Below, piece after piece: positions 11,327 to 23,900 of a stretch of 64,000 bases of DNA. The stretch covers positions 1,240,001 to 1,304,000 of the forward strand of contig JAIXMP010000002.1 in the NCBI GenBank assembly GCA_025677815.1. The letters are read 5' to 3'. Numbering within the stretch: position 1 is the first letter of the stretch; each line of letters starts with the position of its first letter. A program made the translations under genes and the position numbers. The notes below the pieces were generated by a model that was not told the DNA's origin, did no database searches, and saw only the letters and a list, made by a program, of their open reading frames with translations. Source of the stretch: Phascolomyces articulosus (lineage: Eukaryota; Mucoromycota; Mucoromycetes; Mucorales; Lichtheimiaceae).

Positions 11327-12493
11327 GTTGAAACTTGTTCTATATATCCTTTAATAATAATAAAAACGCGTTTGGTTGAACAAAGCAAAGGCACAAAGAA
11401 AAAAAAAAGGTGGGCCACTTTTTTCACCAAGTGGCAAGTTTTTTTTTTTGTTGTTGTTTATTACAAAATCTTTTTGCGCCCAATGGTTTAACCGTGCAAA
11501 AAAAAAAAAAAATTCCACACTTGAGGACTCTCGTTCGGAGAAAACAAAAAAAAAGTGCCTTGTCATCTTGTTCTAATTTGACATGACATCTCTCTTTTTT
11601 TCCATCCGTTGCTTGGATACTAGATAGATGGACATTGAACTTCTTTTAAAATGAATATATAGACTTAATGTCATTATTTACTCCAAACAAATCGTCATCT
11701 TGTATATAAAATTGATATAATGATGTTGTGCAATTCAATGCTGCACAACAATAAGAATAACAGTTTCACCAATCTAATTCTTTAGTATGAGAAAAAGTAG
11801 ATGTATTTATACACACAAGTACCAAACGAATTGTTTATACATTACAGATGCCAGTACATAGCATAATTATTCTCGTGGTCTCTGACTACCCACGCACTGA
11901 TAGAAGTGGATGCCAATTAAGAACAAGTATTATGTCAACCACATGACATAAGTTATGATATGACGGCCCGAAGTTTTTTGATCTCTTCAATCTCTCACAG
12001 ACTGGATTTTTCCCATCCAACAAGTAGTCTATTGCATAAATATGTTATATATAAGATGTTTCTTTAGTTTTTTTTATACTTTTTTTTTGAAAAAAAAAAT
12101 AGCTACTAAAATAAAAACAAAAAGATGTGTGTATATAAAGACAGTAATAGGAAGGGTAAAGAAAGAAAATAGAGGCATAACTAAGTAAAAGAATAAAAGA
12201 GTATATGGATACAAAATAGTCAACGTGTTTTTTTTCTTTTTCTTATAAAAATTTTTTTTAGCTGGTAAAATTTTCTTTAAGGCTTTTTTTTTCACGTTGC
12301 TTTTTTCTGAATTATAATAAATGCGTGGTGAATGGTATTTTGGGATGAATTTTGGAGGGCGCGTAAAATAATAGTAGAAAAGGAGGAAAACTTATTATTA
12401 TATTAAGATAATTAATATATGAATGAAAATAGAGGATAAAAGGGATGGATGTTATGAAAGATAAAAAAAAAAGGGAGATCGACGAAACGTAAT
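11327..12493. other. intergenic: cardiolipin synthase promoter and Lys/Glu-rich protein 3' region
   Basis: About 1.2 kb of AT-rich sequence with several long A or T runs. ORFs on either strand are Lys/Phe-rich low-complexity translations. I see no RNA gene or repeat family. Confidence 0.6.
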
Positions 12494-13985
12494 TTACTTC
12501 CAGAATTGCCAGGTCTTTCGCTTTGTTTCTTTATCAGTTGTACCATTCGATGAAGTGGTGGACTTTGCCTGTAGTCATTATAGTAATAAAAAAAATAAGT
12601 AAATAAACAAAAAACATGTGCTTTTCACCACATTGCCCAATTTAACAAGAAAACACACACACTCTCTCTCCATCATTAAATACCTTTGATTCTTTGTCTT
12701 TGCTTTTGAATAATCCACTAAAGATTTGAGATCGTTTTCTACCCAGTGATTTTGTCTTGGATAATTCAATAACTTGTCTTGGTTTGGCTTCACCATTGGT
12801 CTTTTCAACCTTGGTGGTCTTAACTTCAGTCTTGGGTGTAGCAGCAGCAGCGACAGTAGCAACTTCTTCCTTTGCTGGTGTTGGTAATGCATTTTCTTCT
12901 ACCTTCTTGACGTCAGTTTCTACCTTAGGTTCTTCCTTCTTGACTTCAATTTCTACCTTGGGTTCTTCCTTCTTGGCTTCAACGACAGGCTCTTCCTTCT
13001 TAGCTTCAACGACAGGCTCTTCCTTCTTAGCTTCAACGACAGGCTCTTCCTTCTTAGCTTCAACGACAGGCTCTTCCTTCTTGATTTCAGTAACAGCAGG
13101 TGCTTGCTTCTTCACTTCAGCTTCTTTGGCAGGCTCAGGCTTGCTTTCTACAACAGTAGCAGTAGCAGTGGCAATGGGCTGAGTAGGCTTATCATCATCC
13201 TTCTTTTCCTTAAGATCACTGGATGACTTTTCCTCCTCTTTCTTGGAGGGTGCCACATCTTGTTCCTTCTTAAGCTCCTCCTTCTTTTCTTCTTCTACTA
13301 CCTTTTTGTCAACTTGTTCCTTCTTGGAAGTATCATCATTAGCCACAATGGATTTTTCTTGTTCAACAACTGCAGGAGTCTCGACCTTGGATTCAACCTT
13401 TTCAGTAACAGGTGTCGATCCTTGTGGTTTTTGTTCCTTAGACTCGGTGTTCTCGGCTTTGGATTCCGATACAGGCTCAGCTTGATCAGTGTTATTTTCT
13501 GGAGTAGCAGTAAGAATGGCCTTGTGTGTATGAGCATCCGTCGAAGAAGGTGTAGTGGTATTGGAAGAGGGCTCTTCACTTTGTGAATCAGTAACAGGAG
13601 CTGTTAATTCTGAAACTTGGGGATGATTTTCTTCTACAACGTGTGGCTGATCCCTCTTGGTTTCGGTTTCATCCTTTTGTTGTTCTTCTGGTTGATCTTT
13701 GACTTCAAGATTTTCAACTTCAGTTGATGAAGGTGCAACATTGGATTCTTTTTGTTTTTGATCATTATTCTCAACGACAGTAGTAGCAGGTGTTTCTTGT
13801 TGTTGCTGTTCTACAACAGATGACGCGCTACTACCTGACGCGGTAGTAGAATTGGCAGTACTGTTGGTAGTTTCTGTTGCAACAGCAGTAGCAGCTACTT
13901 CTTCAGGTTTAGGTTGTTGCTTTTGCTTGGTTGCCTTATTTTTATTTTGGCGTTTACGATTGGCGTTTCCGTGTTTTTTGGCCAT
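12494..13985 (-). CDS. Lys/Glu-rich low-complexity protein with tandem EEPVVEAKK repeats
   Basis: Two exons (13985-12684, 12568-12494) give 458 aa. The start chosen is the ATG opening MAKKHGNANRKRQNKN; the in-frame upstream extension is a hydrophobic run from untranslated-looking sequence and lies beyond a good ATG. The protein has a basic N-terminus, a long acidic-basic alternating region, four near-identical nine-residue EEPVVEAKK repeats (about 301-337) followed by degenerate copies, then a basic tail (KSLGRKRSQIFSG) and, after the intron, an end rich in Lys, Thr and Trp (KRKTWQFWK). It is probably largely disordered. I do not recognise a family; a cytoplasmic or cortical scaffold is only a guess. 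Without splicing the frame ends at a different C-terminus (VCVFSC), which I consider intron read-through. Confidence 0.75.
12976..13083 (-). repeat. 27-bp coding minisatellite, four copies
   Basis: Four head-to-tail 27-bp units, essentially identical at the DNA level (the last differs in its final base), encode EEPVVEAKK. Near-identity including third codon positions implies recent duplication or ongoing homogenisation. Confidence 0.9.
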
Positions 13986-14297
13986 GGCGTTTTTTAATAA
14001 GGTATATAGAATTGGATGAAAAAGTGAGAAGAAAGTAAAAGAAAGAGAAAGAAAAAAGAGGAGGTGAGACAAAAACTATTATATAACTGAAATGAGGGGA
14101 AAGAGACTGAGAGGGGGGGGAAGAGGAGAGACAGTCAATTAGTTCAGAGAGTATCAGAATGATGATGATTGATTGATTAATACTCTTTAGTACACACATA
14201 CTTTTCTCTCACTCTTGTTTTTTTTAGCGGGAAAATTTTTTATTTTATTATATGCTTCTTTTATAAATCGTGCTTCATTTCTTTTTTGTACAAGTAA
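13986..14297. other. short intergenic region between two minus-strand genes
   Basis: Holds the promoter of the Lys/Glu-rich gene and the 3' end of the FAS1 gene. It is purine-rich on the + strand at about 14030-14135, so CT-rich upstream of the minus-strand ATG, a pattern also seen before the G-alpha start. No gene was seen. Confidence 0.6.
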
Positions 14298-16490
14298 TCA
14301 CAGAACCGGTATTCCAAATAAGGTTAGTCCAATTAAATAAAGCAGTACAGTGATTGGAATAAGACGCGTCTGTGCAGCAACAGCCCTTGTTGCTATAGAA
14401 GACAATTCACCTACATAGGGTTGCTGCTGTTGTTGTTGTTGTTGCTTCATCCACACTACTGCATATATTTATATAGAAGGCATGTAAGTTTGACTACTTT
14501 TTCTATTTTTCTCCTAGATATTCTTACCTTGATCAATGATATGAAGTATTCCGCCGTTGGATAGTATTATATCAGATGTCAAGATCTGAATCGGCTTAGG
14601 GTCTATTTTTATTTTTTTATTGTTTTTTTTTTTTTGTTAAAATAAAATGAATCACAGATTTAGTATCAAAAAATAATGAAATTCAAATAATTTAATGACT
14701 TTAATAATAAACACACACCGCCCATTAATTTACACTCTTTGTTTTCTTTATATATATTTATATGTATATATAAATAAAAAGTGTAGAATAGCATCATTCA
14801 TACTAACCTAGCCATAATTGCCCATTTCTAATTTCTAGATTTTCATCATTCAAATTTTTCAGTTCAATTGTTTTATTATGACTCCATTGTTCACTTGAAC
14901 AGGTAATACCAGGAATAATATGCCAACTTGCTAATTGATCACGTATATTATCACTTAAAAGGTTTGGATTCACTGTACCAAAAGCTGAATTGATTGGTGC
15001 AAAGATGGTCACCTATATATAATCATATTAGTGATGTTAGTGACAAAAAACATGTTCTTTTTTTTCCCTTTCCTCCTTTTTTTAAAAAAAAAACTGGGCG
15101 GACAAACTTTGAAAGATGCTTCACTTTTTGTGTCAGCAAAAAAAAAAAAGACTCTGTTGATTACCTGTTGATTCTTGTTCTCCTGTACGACGAGTTCCCC
15201 CTCTACTACGGGTCGTTCTTCTTGTTCTAATTGTTGCTCCTGCTTTTCTGGATCAGGATAATTTATCTTTTTACTATCATTATTATCATTACTATGAGGA
15301 GATTGTAATAATAATAAGGATGTCCAGTTTTGAAATAATCCATACGCCATGTTTTGATGCAGCTCCTGCAGGGTTTGTAAAACATCTTTCGGAACGGAAG
15401 GAACTGTAAAGGGTTTTTTATAAAATATATAAATATATATATGAGGTGTGAAAATGTTAAATTTCCTCTTCTCTCCCAAACATTACTACTAACTGATAGT
15501 ACTCAGCAATAGCAGCCATCCATTTTTGATTTCCATATAGAAAATATGTAGACAAACCTTGATCAATAATATAAATGATCACATCATTATTTACAATGAT
15601 CGGCTCGCCGATCACATTAACATATCCAACCTCTTCTTTATCATTATGACTTATCTGTTCTTCCCCTAACGGTGATGCTGATCCTATATGAAAAAAAAAC
15701 CATATCGATTCATTACTTTATTTATCAGCTGCCCGGTTTATTTATGCCACATTTTGGCAAAAACAGCACAAACATAAAAACTGACCTTTAATTCGTAACT
15801 TAATCTTAGTATGATTCAGGAGTGTTGTTTTGATCTGCAGTTGGGCGTCTTCTTCTCTAAGACAGTTGTTATTATAAATAACAGTGACGTTGTCATCACT
15901 GTCATTTTCTTTGTTTGGTTGTTGCTGTGTATTATCCAATAAAAAATAGAGATTGTTGTTTAATACTTGTTGGATCGTGGCATGAGATACCAAGGCATCG
16001 TTCCAAGGAACCAAAATTGAAATATTCTTGAATTCTAAAATTTACAATGTATAAATATGCACATAACAGTAAGCATGACCAACAGAGTAATGGTAAATTG
16101 TCAACATTCCATCTATTATTATGATATACCTGCAAGATAATGTCGAAATGTATCAAATGATGATTCTGTAGTCACGAGTTGACCAAAGATGGTCGTACGA
16201 GGATCTCTTGTTGTCATTTCTTCTATAATACTTTTTACTATTTCTGACGATGATGTCTGTACGGACGATGATGAGGAAGAAGTGGTAATTGTAATTTGTT
16301 TTTGCTGTTGTTGATGTTCATTTGTTGCATCTTGGTATTGAATGATGGTAATATCTTTGTTGTCATTTTTTGATTCTTCTACAGCAACGATACGATTATG
16401 TAAAGGTAAAAAGGCTGATATGAACAAAGACATTAAAATTATATAAAACACTATGAAGTTTGAATACAAACAACAAACAGATCGTATCAT
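14298..16490 (-). CDS. fasciclin (FAS1) domain membrane protein
   Basis: Seven exons (16490-16130, 16034-15786, 15683-15558, 15403-15165, 15012-14808, 14602-14528, 14458-14298) total 1416 nt, 471 aa. The N-terminus carries a hydrophobic signal or anchor (FIVFYIILMSLFISAF). Two FAS1-like units follow: the first ends NNDVIIYIIDQ; the second has VTIFAPINSAF and ends LSNGGILHIIDQ, the classic FAS1 closing motif. After a Gln run the C-terminus is hydrophobic (LIPITVLLYLIGLTLFGIPVL), suggesting a tail anchor or a GPI-type signal. FAS1 proteins mediate adhesion or sit at the cell surface or vacuole. The start is ATG 16490; an in-frame upstream extension has no ATG ahead of it. The exon 3 donor (GTTTGT) is the least certain boundary. 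Confidence 0.82.
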
Positions 16491-17986
16491 TGTAATAATA
16501 ATGAAAAGGCGGGAGATTGTTTTTGTTGTTGTTGTTGATACTGATACAATCTGTTGCAGTAGTATTGTCAATAAAAGAAAGTTTAACTTATTAGATGATT
16601 ATTTGTTATTATGTATTGTGATCATGTAATACACAGCGTCACAGTAGCAAAGTGTTGTTAGTTATTATTGCCAAACACAATCAGTGCTTAATTTTTTTTT
16701 TCTGATCAAAGTTTTTTTTTTCAATATATTAAAGAAGGTAGAAGCGAAAAAGAATATGTATATCTGTGCTGCTATTATAATAAATTGGCAAGAAAAAAAA
16801 AAGAAAAAGAAGCAAGAAGTGGAATAAAAACAAGAACTAAAGAGGGCTTGTAATTTTGGACAATAATAAAACGTTTTGCCATGAATGAAAGATGTTTCAC
16901 AGAAGTATTAAGGAGTAAATTTAAAAGAAGCATAAACGGAGAATTACTAGATGATGATTACCACCAATGGTGTTTGTTATATATTATATTTGATCAGCAA
17001 TAAGATAAGAGCGCCACTCTTCTTGCTTATTATTGTAATTTAAGTGTATATAAAATGAAATGCTTATATCGTTGTGCAATAATATTCGATTATAGATTTT
17101 AGATGATCTTTCAACAACAAAAAACACATTCTTCATATTTCTTTTAGATTTAGGATACATTAACACATCAATATAAAATGAATGATATAAGCTAAACGTC
17201 GCACCACCGTATTAATATATATAAACTATTAACTTGTTGCAAAATGTATTTATACATAATTATTTACGTATTCAGTGGATAATGCCAATAAGATGAAAAA
17301 TCCGAACCAGTAAGTGTCTTTTTATATTATAAATGTGATAGTACCATCTAATTGAGTATAACAAGGAGGACAGAGAAGATGCGTTATTTATTATGTTGTG
17401 TTTTTATCAGTATTAATTACAAAAGTACTTCAACACAAAGTATCATAATCTGTCTGTTATATATATTTTGTTGATGTATTTGTATTGTTTTCATCAATAG
17501 TAAACTACGTAGATATTTTCTGGTACGTAGTGTGGTAAAAAAATATGGATGATGAGGTTAGTGGTATAGATATCAGCAAGTACGTTCTTACCTTGCCGGA
17601 TGTTTTCAATTTTTTATCATTCATAGCCCATAATAACAGGAGAATTTATTCCCTATGCTGCATACTGTTATACCTGGATTAGTAAATGACTTTTATTATA
17701 TTATGAGATAATTTACAAATAGTTGAATGCATATGTACTTTATGTTATATTTATTTCCAAATAATAAAGATGGGAGAGAGAATATGTTGGAAAGTATAGG
17801 TAGGGGGGATTTCAGAAAAACTTAGTGCATAAATCTATTTATATATAGCGTTCAATCCTATGCCGTCACTTTGAAGGATTCTACTTATATGAACATAACC
17901 CACATGTATAGAAAGCTTCTTTTTGGACTATCCAGAAGATTTTTTTTAAAAACATTTCATCTTATATTATTTTATAGAGTAAAACT

Positions 17987-18079
17987 ACCTAAATGATCAT
18001 CATCAGATGACTTTAAATGCAGGTCAATTTAGTCTTCCACAATAATAAACATATAAATTTTAACCTAAATGATCATCAT
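17987..18079. repeat. 17-bp direct repeat, two copies
   Basis: ACCTAAATGATCATCAT occurs at 17987-18003 and again at 18063-18079, start to start 76 bp. The core TGATCA is palindromic. It lies about 560-640 bp upstream of the F-box start, so it could be a paired protein-binding site or simply chance in AT-rich DNA. Confidence 0.5.
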
Positions 18080-18375
18080 TCGTAGGCAGAATTATCAAGC
18101 CAAAAGAATTTATAATGAACCGAGTTTCTATGCTACTTGTATAATCCGTCCTGTTGCCAAAGAAAAATCAATTTCCAGGAACCAGCCGGCGGGATAATGT
18201 TGAAATGGTTTGTGCCACCAAAATAAACAACAGTACAAAAGTGAACAACTTTGTTTCACTCAATCAGATAGAGATACGCTATAGGGAGAAAGGATGTCTC
18301 ACATACATATAAATGATCGATGAATGTCATGAAATAGTGTATTAGCACACAATAGATTTTATACAAAATTTATAT

Positions 18376-18546
18376 ATGGCAAGCTTTCAAAGAAATAAAA
18401 TTCTGGTTTCCATTAAAGCAATTCCCATATTGCATAATAATTTGTTGGGTAAAACAATAAAGGAAGGAGGAGTAGGGATTGCATTAGATGGAAGTAGCGT
18501 GACCCTGAGAAGTGTCCCCAATAAGCACGGAAGAAAATCAGTTTAG
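18376..18546 (+). CDS. small ORF, 56 codons, uncertain
   Basis: ATG at 18376 opens a 56-residue frame ending at TAG 18544-18546. Its composition (MASFQRNKIL at the start, GGVGIALDGSSVTL inside) is more protein-like than most intergenic ORFs here. It sits about 80 bp before the F-box ATG on the same strand, so it would be an upstream ORF if the F-box transcript has a long leader. No family is recognised. Confidence 0.2.
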   Translation: MASFQRNKILVSIKAIPILHNNLLGKTIKEGGVGIALDGSSVTLRSVPNKHGRKSV

Positions 18547-18628
18547 ATAGACACATAATATTTTGAATTGATAAAGAGAAAGAGAGCATAACTTTTTTTT
18601 TTTACTTTTTCTACACTTTTTATAAAAT

Positions 18629-20587
18629 ATGGAAACACTTCCTTCAGAGTTAGTCCTTAATGTTTTACGCTTTGTTACCAACATTACAGACAAGTGTCAA
18701 CTTTCAATAACTTGTCGAAGAATTCATAATCTTCTTTCCAGCAATCCCTGGTGCTGGTCACCCCTCGATCTTTCTCACCATGGCGATCGTATAACAAATA
18801 GTACGCTTGTTTCTATATTACGGAATTGTGCCATTCGAATTAAGCTTCCAGGAGAAGCTCCATCACCAACTACACCATCCAACAATCCTTCATATGATGT
18901 ACTCAGGACCATTCAACATGTCAATCTGAGTGGTTGCTGGTGTTTAACGCCGGAAGCACTTTGTATGGTAGCTTGTTCTTTACCACAACTCACTCGACTT
19001 GAATTAAATCGATATGGGAGTACAACGGAACTATGGCCTTTTGAACAACGCGACCATCTTTATCAAATGCGACCTTCACACAACTTGTCGTCACTGGCGA
19101 TGGATATGTCCAAAGTTCCTTCCATGAGTTTAACACTTTCCGAATCCACATTGCAGTATATCGTTGGACAATGCACTCGGATTGAATCCTTATCACTACG
19201 CTACCAAAACCTCGGTATTGCTGGTTGTCGTGCAATTGAACGGTTGCCTCATTTAACTCAGTTAGATATATCCTCTTGTGCCATCACTCAACCTGTGCTT
19301 CAAAAGCTATTAAAAAGTTGTGGGCGCCAATTGCTTTCCTTAAAGATGCTCAATATTGACCTGACCAATTTCACATTGTTATGTATGCAACAACATGCCA
19401 AAGAATTGAGACAATTACATGTATCGTGCCAAGATCCACAAATATTGGTGGGAATTGTACACGTATTGGAACGATTTGAGAAACTAGAGGATTTTCGATT
19501 GACCCAATTACGGACAGGTGGGAATGTGGATGTGATTGTGGAAAAATTAAATCCTGCAACTTTGCGTCGCTTGGATTTATCACCCAAACTGGATTTCCAT
19601 CCACGTTTCCCAAAATCTTCCACGGCAACTGGAGGTGGTCCTCGGCTTGTTTCGGCATGTACATCACCCCCTGGAACCACTCCATCACGTCGGAGGTCGC
19701 CTTCTCCAAATAATGGCAATACCATGCATCTTTTCAACAGCAACAAAAAGGATAACAGCGGTAGTAGTAGCAGTCCCACGATCACCCATAATAATAATGA
19801 TAACAAGTCATCCGCTTCTTCTCAACAGCTCCAACAGCAGCAGCAACAGCAACAGAAAAAATTACAGCTGAAACAATTGCAACAGCAACTTCCTAGAACA
19901 GAACATCAGTTATATCTTACGGATCAATCATTGGCGACACTTTGTAACTTTAAAGGATTGGTGGAACTAAGGCTTTGTTATCCTGTAGTTTCAAAGCCAG
20001 CGCTGACAGAGTTGTTTACGTGTGTTCCAAATCTAGAAATACTGGAACTTAGAATGGAAATGCGTAAAGCAGCAGCATGCTCTTCTCCACCATCTTCATC
20101 AGGATCAGGAGGTCGTTTTCCACTTCATTCCAATGGACAATTACAACAAAAAAAGAAAAAACAGCAACAGGAAGAAGAAAAATTATGGGAAGATCAAGAT
20201 GAGAAAGCAGTCGATGTGTTACGTGGGTTACTACCAATCAATGTGCCCAAATTACGAGAATTAGCATTGTATCACTCTTGGATCAGTGTTGTCACTGCAA
20301 GACAGATATGCTCCTTTGATCGATTACGGGAATTGACAATTTATAATTGTGGAAAAATTGTGGATCGTGAGCCCGAATTAGTACGACGATGGTTATCATC
20401 ACTTCCTTTACTTCAAGTGCTTCGTTTGGGTCGAATGGGTCACATTCGGTGTGATTTAATGGACGATATTGCTACGCCTAATGATATTCTACAATCAAAA
20501 CATATTTCAAGACCGGATGATGAGTTTATTTTTACACATCATTCTTTTTTATCTGGACAATGGAAATGGAGTTGTATTAATAACTGA
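18629..20587 (+). CDS. F-box / leucine-rich-repeat protein
   Basis: A single uninterrupted exon encodes 652 aa. The N-terminus METLPSELVLNVLRFVTN followed by CQLSITCRRIHNLL and NPWCWSPLDLS is a typical F-box, which would recruit Skp1 in an SCF ubiquitin ligase. Residues about 90-310 show irregular LRRs of the cysteine-containing type (VNLSGCWCLTPEAL, LTQLDISSCAITQPVLQ). A disordered Ser/Asn/Gln-rich insert with poly-Gln (about 325-425) divides these from further LRRs (LVELRLCYPVV, LRELALYHSWIS, LRELTIYNCGKI). The substrate is unknown. It is one of the few intronless genes in the window. ATG choice is simple: it is the first in frame and the F-box starts at residue 3. Confidence 0.88.
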   Translation: METLPSELVLNVLRFVTNITDKCQLSITCRRIHNLLSSNPWCWSPLDLSHHGDRITNSTLVSILRNCAIRIKLPGEAPSPTTPSNNPSYDVLRTIQHVNLSGCWCLTPEALCMVACSLPQLTRLELNRYGSTTELWPFEQRDHLYQMRPSHNLSSLAMDMSKVPSMSLTLSESTLQYIVGQCTRIESLSLRYQNLGIAGCRAIERLPHLTQLDISSCAITQPVLQKLLKSCGRQLLSLKMLNIDLTNFTLLCMQQHAKELRQLHVSCQDPQILVGIVHVLERFEKLEDFRLTQLRTGGNVDVIVEKLNPATLRRLDLSPKLDFHPRFPKSSTATGGGPRLVSACTSPPGTTPSRRRSPSPNNGNTMHLFNSNKKDNSGSSSSPTITHNNNDNKSSASSQQLQQQQQQQQKKLQLKQLQQQLPRTEHQLYLTDQSLATLCNFKGLVELRLCYPVVSKPALTELFTCVPNLEILELRMEMRKAAACSSPPSSSGSGGRFPLHSNGQLQQKKKKQQQEEEKLWEDQDEKAVDVLRGLLPINVPKLRELALYHSWISVVTARQICSFDRLRELTIYNCGKIVDREPELVRRWLSSLPLLQVLRLGRMGHIRCDLMDDIATPNDILQSKHISRPDDEFIFTHHSFLSGQWKWSCINN

Positions 20588-20906
20588 TCGTTAGAAGATG
20601 TTATTCATCATCTCTAATAGAAATGATAATAGTAATAACATTTAATAATAGGAATAAAGATTACTTGTCTTTTTTTTCTCCTATTTTTTAGTTCATCATT
20701 TCTCATATTGTTAGGTAACACATTTTACTTAAAAGTCAGACAAGTCAGTTGTCATGCGTAGCTTTCTCACTTTCTTTTTTTTTAAACCTCTACTTTTTTA
20801 ACTTCTTTGTCGTCATTCTCTTTTTTTCCTCTCTAAACATAGAACATCGCCATTTAGTGATTAAAAGAAATTAATACTTGTTAAAAATAACGTTGAGGTT
20901 GTTAAA
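20588..20906. other. tandem intergenic region
   Basis: About 320 bp between the F-box stop and the ATG11 start, with T-rich tracts. No gene seen. Confidence 0.6.
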
Positions 20907-23900
20907 ATGAAGATATACAGGGCTGAGACTGGCCGACATGTACGTTGGTCCAGCCAAAATGCCACAATAGATAGGTAATATATGAGCTCCTGTGTGTTCC
21001 ACTTTTTTTTGTTCCGCAGCCCTTCTTTTCTGTTATTTTTTGAATTCTATAAAGGACTCTCATTTTTTGTACAATGTGGTTAATAATGTTAAAATTACCA
21101 TAATGAATAAAAAACCAAATTAGTCTCGAAGAATTTAAGCGTAGTATTGAAAAAAGTACAGGTGTACCCGTTGACTGTCAGATTCTGATGACAAGTTTTG
21201 GTACTCAAGTCAAAGCAAGTCAGCTAGAAGAAGTTATCAGTGCCACTGGGGATGTAAGTTATCTGTTTAATTATTTTATTATTTATAATGTTGATAATAT
21301 ATATGCATACCTGGGATTATATGTGCATGGATCTATCTATTTCTATCTACACGCGTACGGTATCCTAACTACTTTTTAGAAAGAATATTTAGTATTCGTC
21401 TATGATCGACAATATTTGAATGCGGCAGAGGATGAAGTAATTAAACTACTTGACTTGGAAACGCCGAGCCTTGAACAGAGACTTCCTCCTTTTGATGGTA
21501 TTACAGACATATTCCTATTTTTGTATAATCTTTGTGTACTTTGAGAGCCAAGACTTATTGCTTTTTTTTTATTAATCAATATATTCCCCATTACGATATA
21601 TATATAATAATTAGGGCCCACTTCCATTCAAGCACTGGCACGTGTCAAAGGCATTACGAATCCAAATCTTGCACAGACATGCCAGCTTTATCTAGAGCTA
21701 TTCAGTGATTTTGATTCATATAGCCAAGTAAGTTTCTTTTTTTTAATATTATTTACCGACCATATCCATAAATGAAAGTATTTTGACACCTTTAAAAATA
21801 ATTAAATAAACCGCATTTAGATATTAATCCAAACCTTATCAACCCATGCACGACTATCAAAAAGTACAGTAAATGAGCAAAAAATGCAAAGTATGGCAAT
21901 CAATGTTGCAATGACAAACCTTGAATCACATAGCCACATTGCCAATCAAAATATCAGTCAATTTTCATCTTTCACCGAAAAAGAACTTGCCAGTCAATCC
22001 TCCCTGGTGGAAGCAACGGAACTTAACTTGACTATTCTACAAAATATTCGACTTCATCCAGCTATTCTCCATCATATGCTCATTCATGATCATTCACCCT
22101 CATCATCACCAACATCATATCAGTTATTAATGGATTTTGTTGATACCGCACGGATAGAAAAGGCTAAAACGGGAACACGTGAATTATGTACCTCGCTGGG
22201 ACAGGAACTACAAGAATTACATGATTTGACAATCGATTTAAAACATTATGAAAAAGATTTACAAAAGCATATTGTAGAGGATCAAGATTTACATTCGCTG
22301 GATGCTGTAGTATCTGATATCCAAGAGATTTTACAAAAGGCACAATTTTTACGAGAAAAAATTAAACGGGATTTGGGTCGTGTGCATAGCAAAATATCCG
22401 AATTATTAAATATACCTGTATCTGCGTTGAATTCATCCACCAATTCACCTAGTCAAATCATCATGGGTGCTGCTTCCCCATCGACGACTGATTTTGGAAT
22501 TCATCCAGGGAGCACAGGCACTCAGCCTACATTAACATCTCACGCCAAAAAGACTCTGGAAGCATTTAGTCACCTTGCAGAAATTCATGTTAATGATTAT
22601 TTGCCAAAATTACATACCTATGAAACTACGATTCGACAAAAGGCAGTGACTTTAGTATTGGCCAAACGGAAAAGCATTGAACAGTTTTTGAATAATATGG
22701 GAGTTGTATCACAGCTTCAAAGTGAGATTGCTGCTGTGGCACCACGGATAGAGGATGCCAATAAATGGATTTCGGATGTTCAGAGTGAAAATTATACAAC
22801 TGATTTAGAGGCCCTTCAAGAAGTCATTTTTGCCTATGTAAGCAAGATTGGGATCTTTCCGTATTAAGCACAACTGTTGATTGCTTATGCAATTTTGTTT
22901 TTATACTCACACATATTTATACTCTCACACAAATACGGATGTATACACAATAGGGTTATCTTTTGATTGAAGTGGTTAGACGTAAAGAATATAATACAGT
23001 AAGTTTGATTTGAACAAAAAAAATATGTTTGTCTTGGTAAGAACAATGATTTAACAAAACAAATATAAATAGATACTTGCAGAAAGTGCAAATGCCATTG
23101 CTGATTTACTAGCTGGGTATCGAGCCGAGGAAACAAAACGACGTGAGGATTTTGTTCGTAATATCTTACGAACATTACCATTTCAAGTGAAAGGTAACTT
23201 CATATTAATTTTAAGGAAAATGTTAGATGGAAAAGGACATTAATGGATGTACTTATTTTGTGTGGGGGGTTAGATATCGAAACCGAGTCTACGACACATT
23301 GTGAAGTCTCCACAATCAATGCACAGCAGAGCAATTTGGATATTAGTCGCAAAGACATCATTGGTAAGAAAGAAAAGAAAAGAAAAAACTTTTTATCCCG
23401 TCCTTTTTTTTTTTTTTTTTTTTACTTATATCTATGTTTATCATTAGATTTTATCCGCTTCCTTGGTCAGTATTATGGTTCGGCACAACATTCTCGATCC
23501 TCTCCACGATCCAGTAAACGATTATCATTTTCCAACATTTTACGAAGAGGATCAAATCCATCAGAAAGTAGTTCTCGACGGATCCAAAGTTCCAAGCAAG
23601 CAATGCAACAAAGTTCGATTACGCGAGGCACTGATAAATTTGTTGAATTGTTGCATGTGATGTCTCAACAACTGGATGGATTAAGGGCAGAATTTTTCAA
23701 GGCATTAGAAACAACATGTATGTATTTAGCATTTATCAATTATATGCTTATGATATATATATAGGCTGTTGAATACTTATTTATTTATTCTTCTGTTTAT
23801 TTTTTAGTTTTCTCGACTGGTGGTAACATTGACGGATCTATTGGTAGTGAATATAAAGGTACAATGGCATCTCCGTTTAGCAAAGAGCGTGCGCTTTTAT

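Larger units (their letters stand above)
16491..18628. other. 2.1-kb gene-poor intergenic region
   Basis: Divergent spacer between the FAS1 (-) and F-box (+) genes. AT-rich, without a convincing gene. It contains a 17-bp direct repeat (17987-18003 and 18063-18079) and a 56-codon ORF at 18376-18546, listed separately. Confidence 0.55.

Noticed and set aside
12757..13182. 141-codon + strand Thr/Ser/Phe-rich ORF
   Set aside because: Antisense shadow of the Lys/Glu-rich repeat gene.
15404..15557. FAS1 exon 3 extended through its intron (reading GLSTYFLYGNQKW)
   Set aside because: The extension has no phase-compatible donor and reaches a stop; direct splicing gives the expected FAS1 end.
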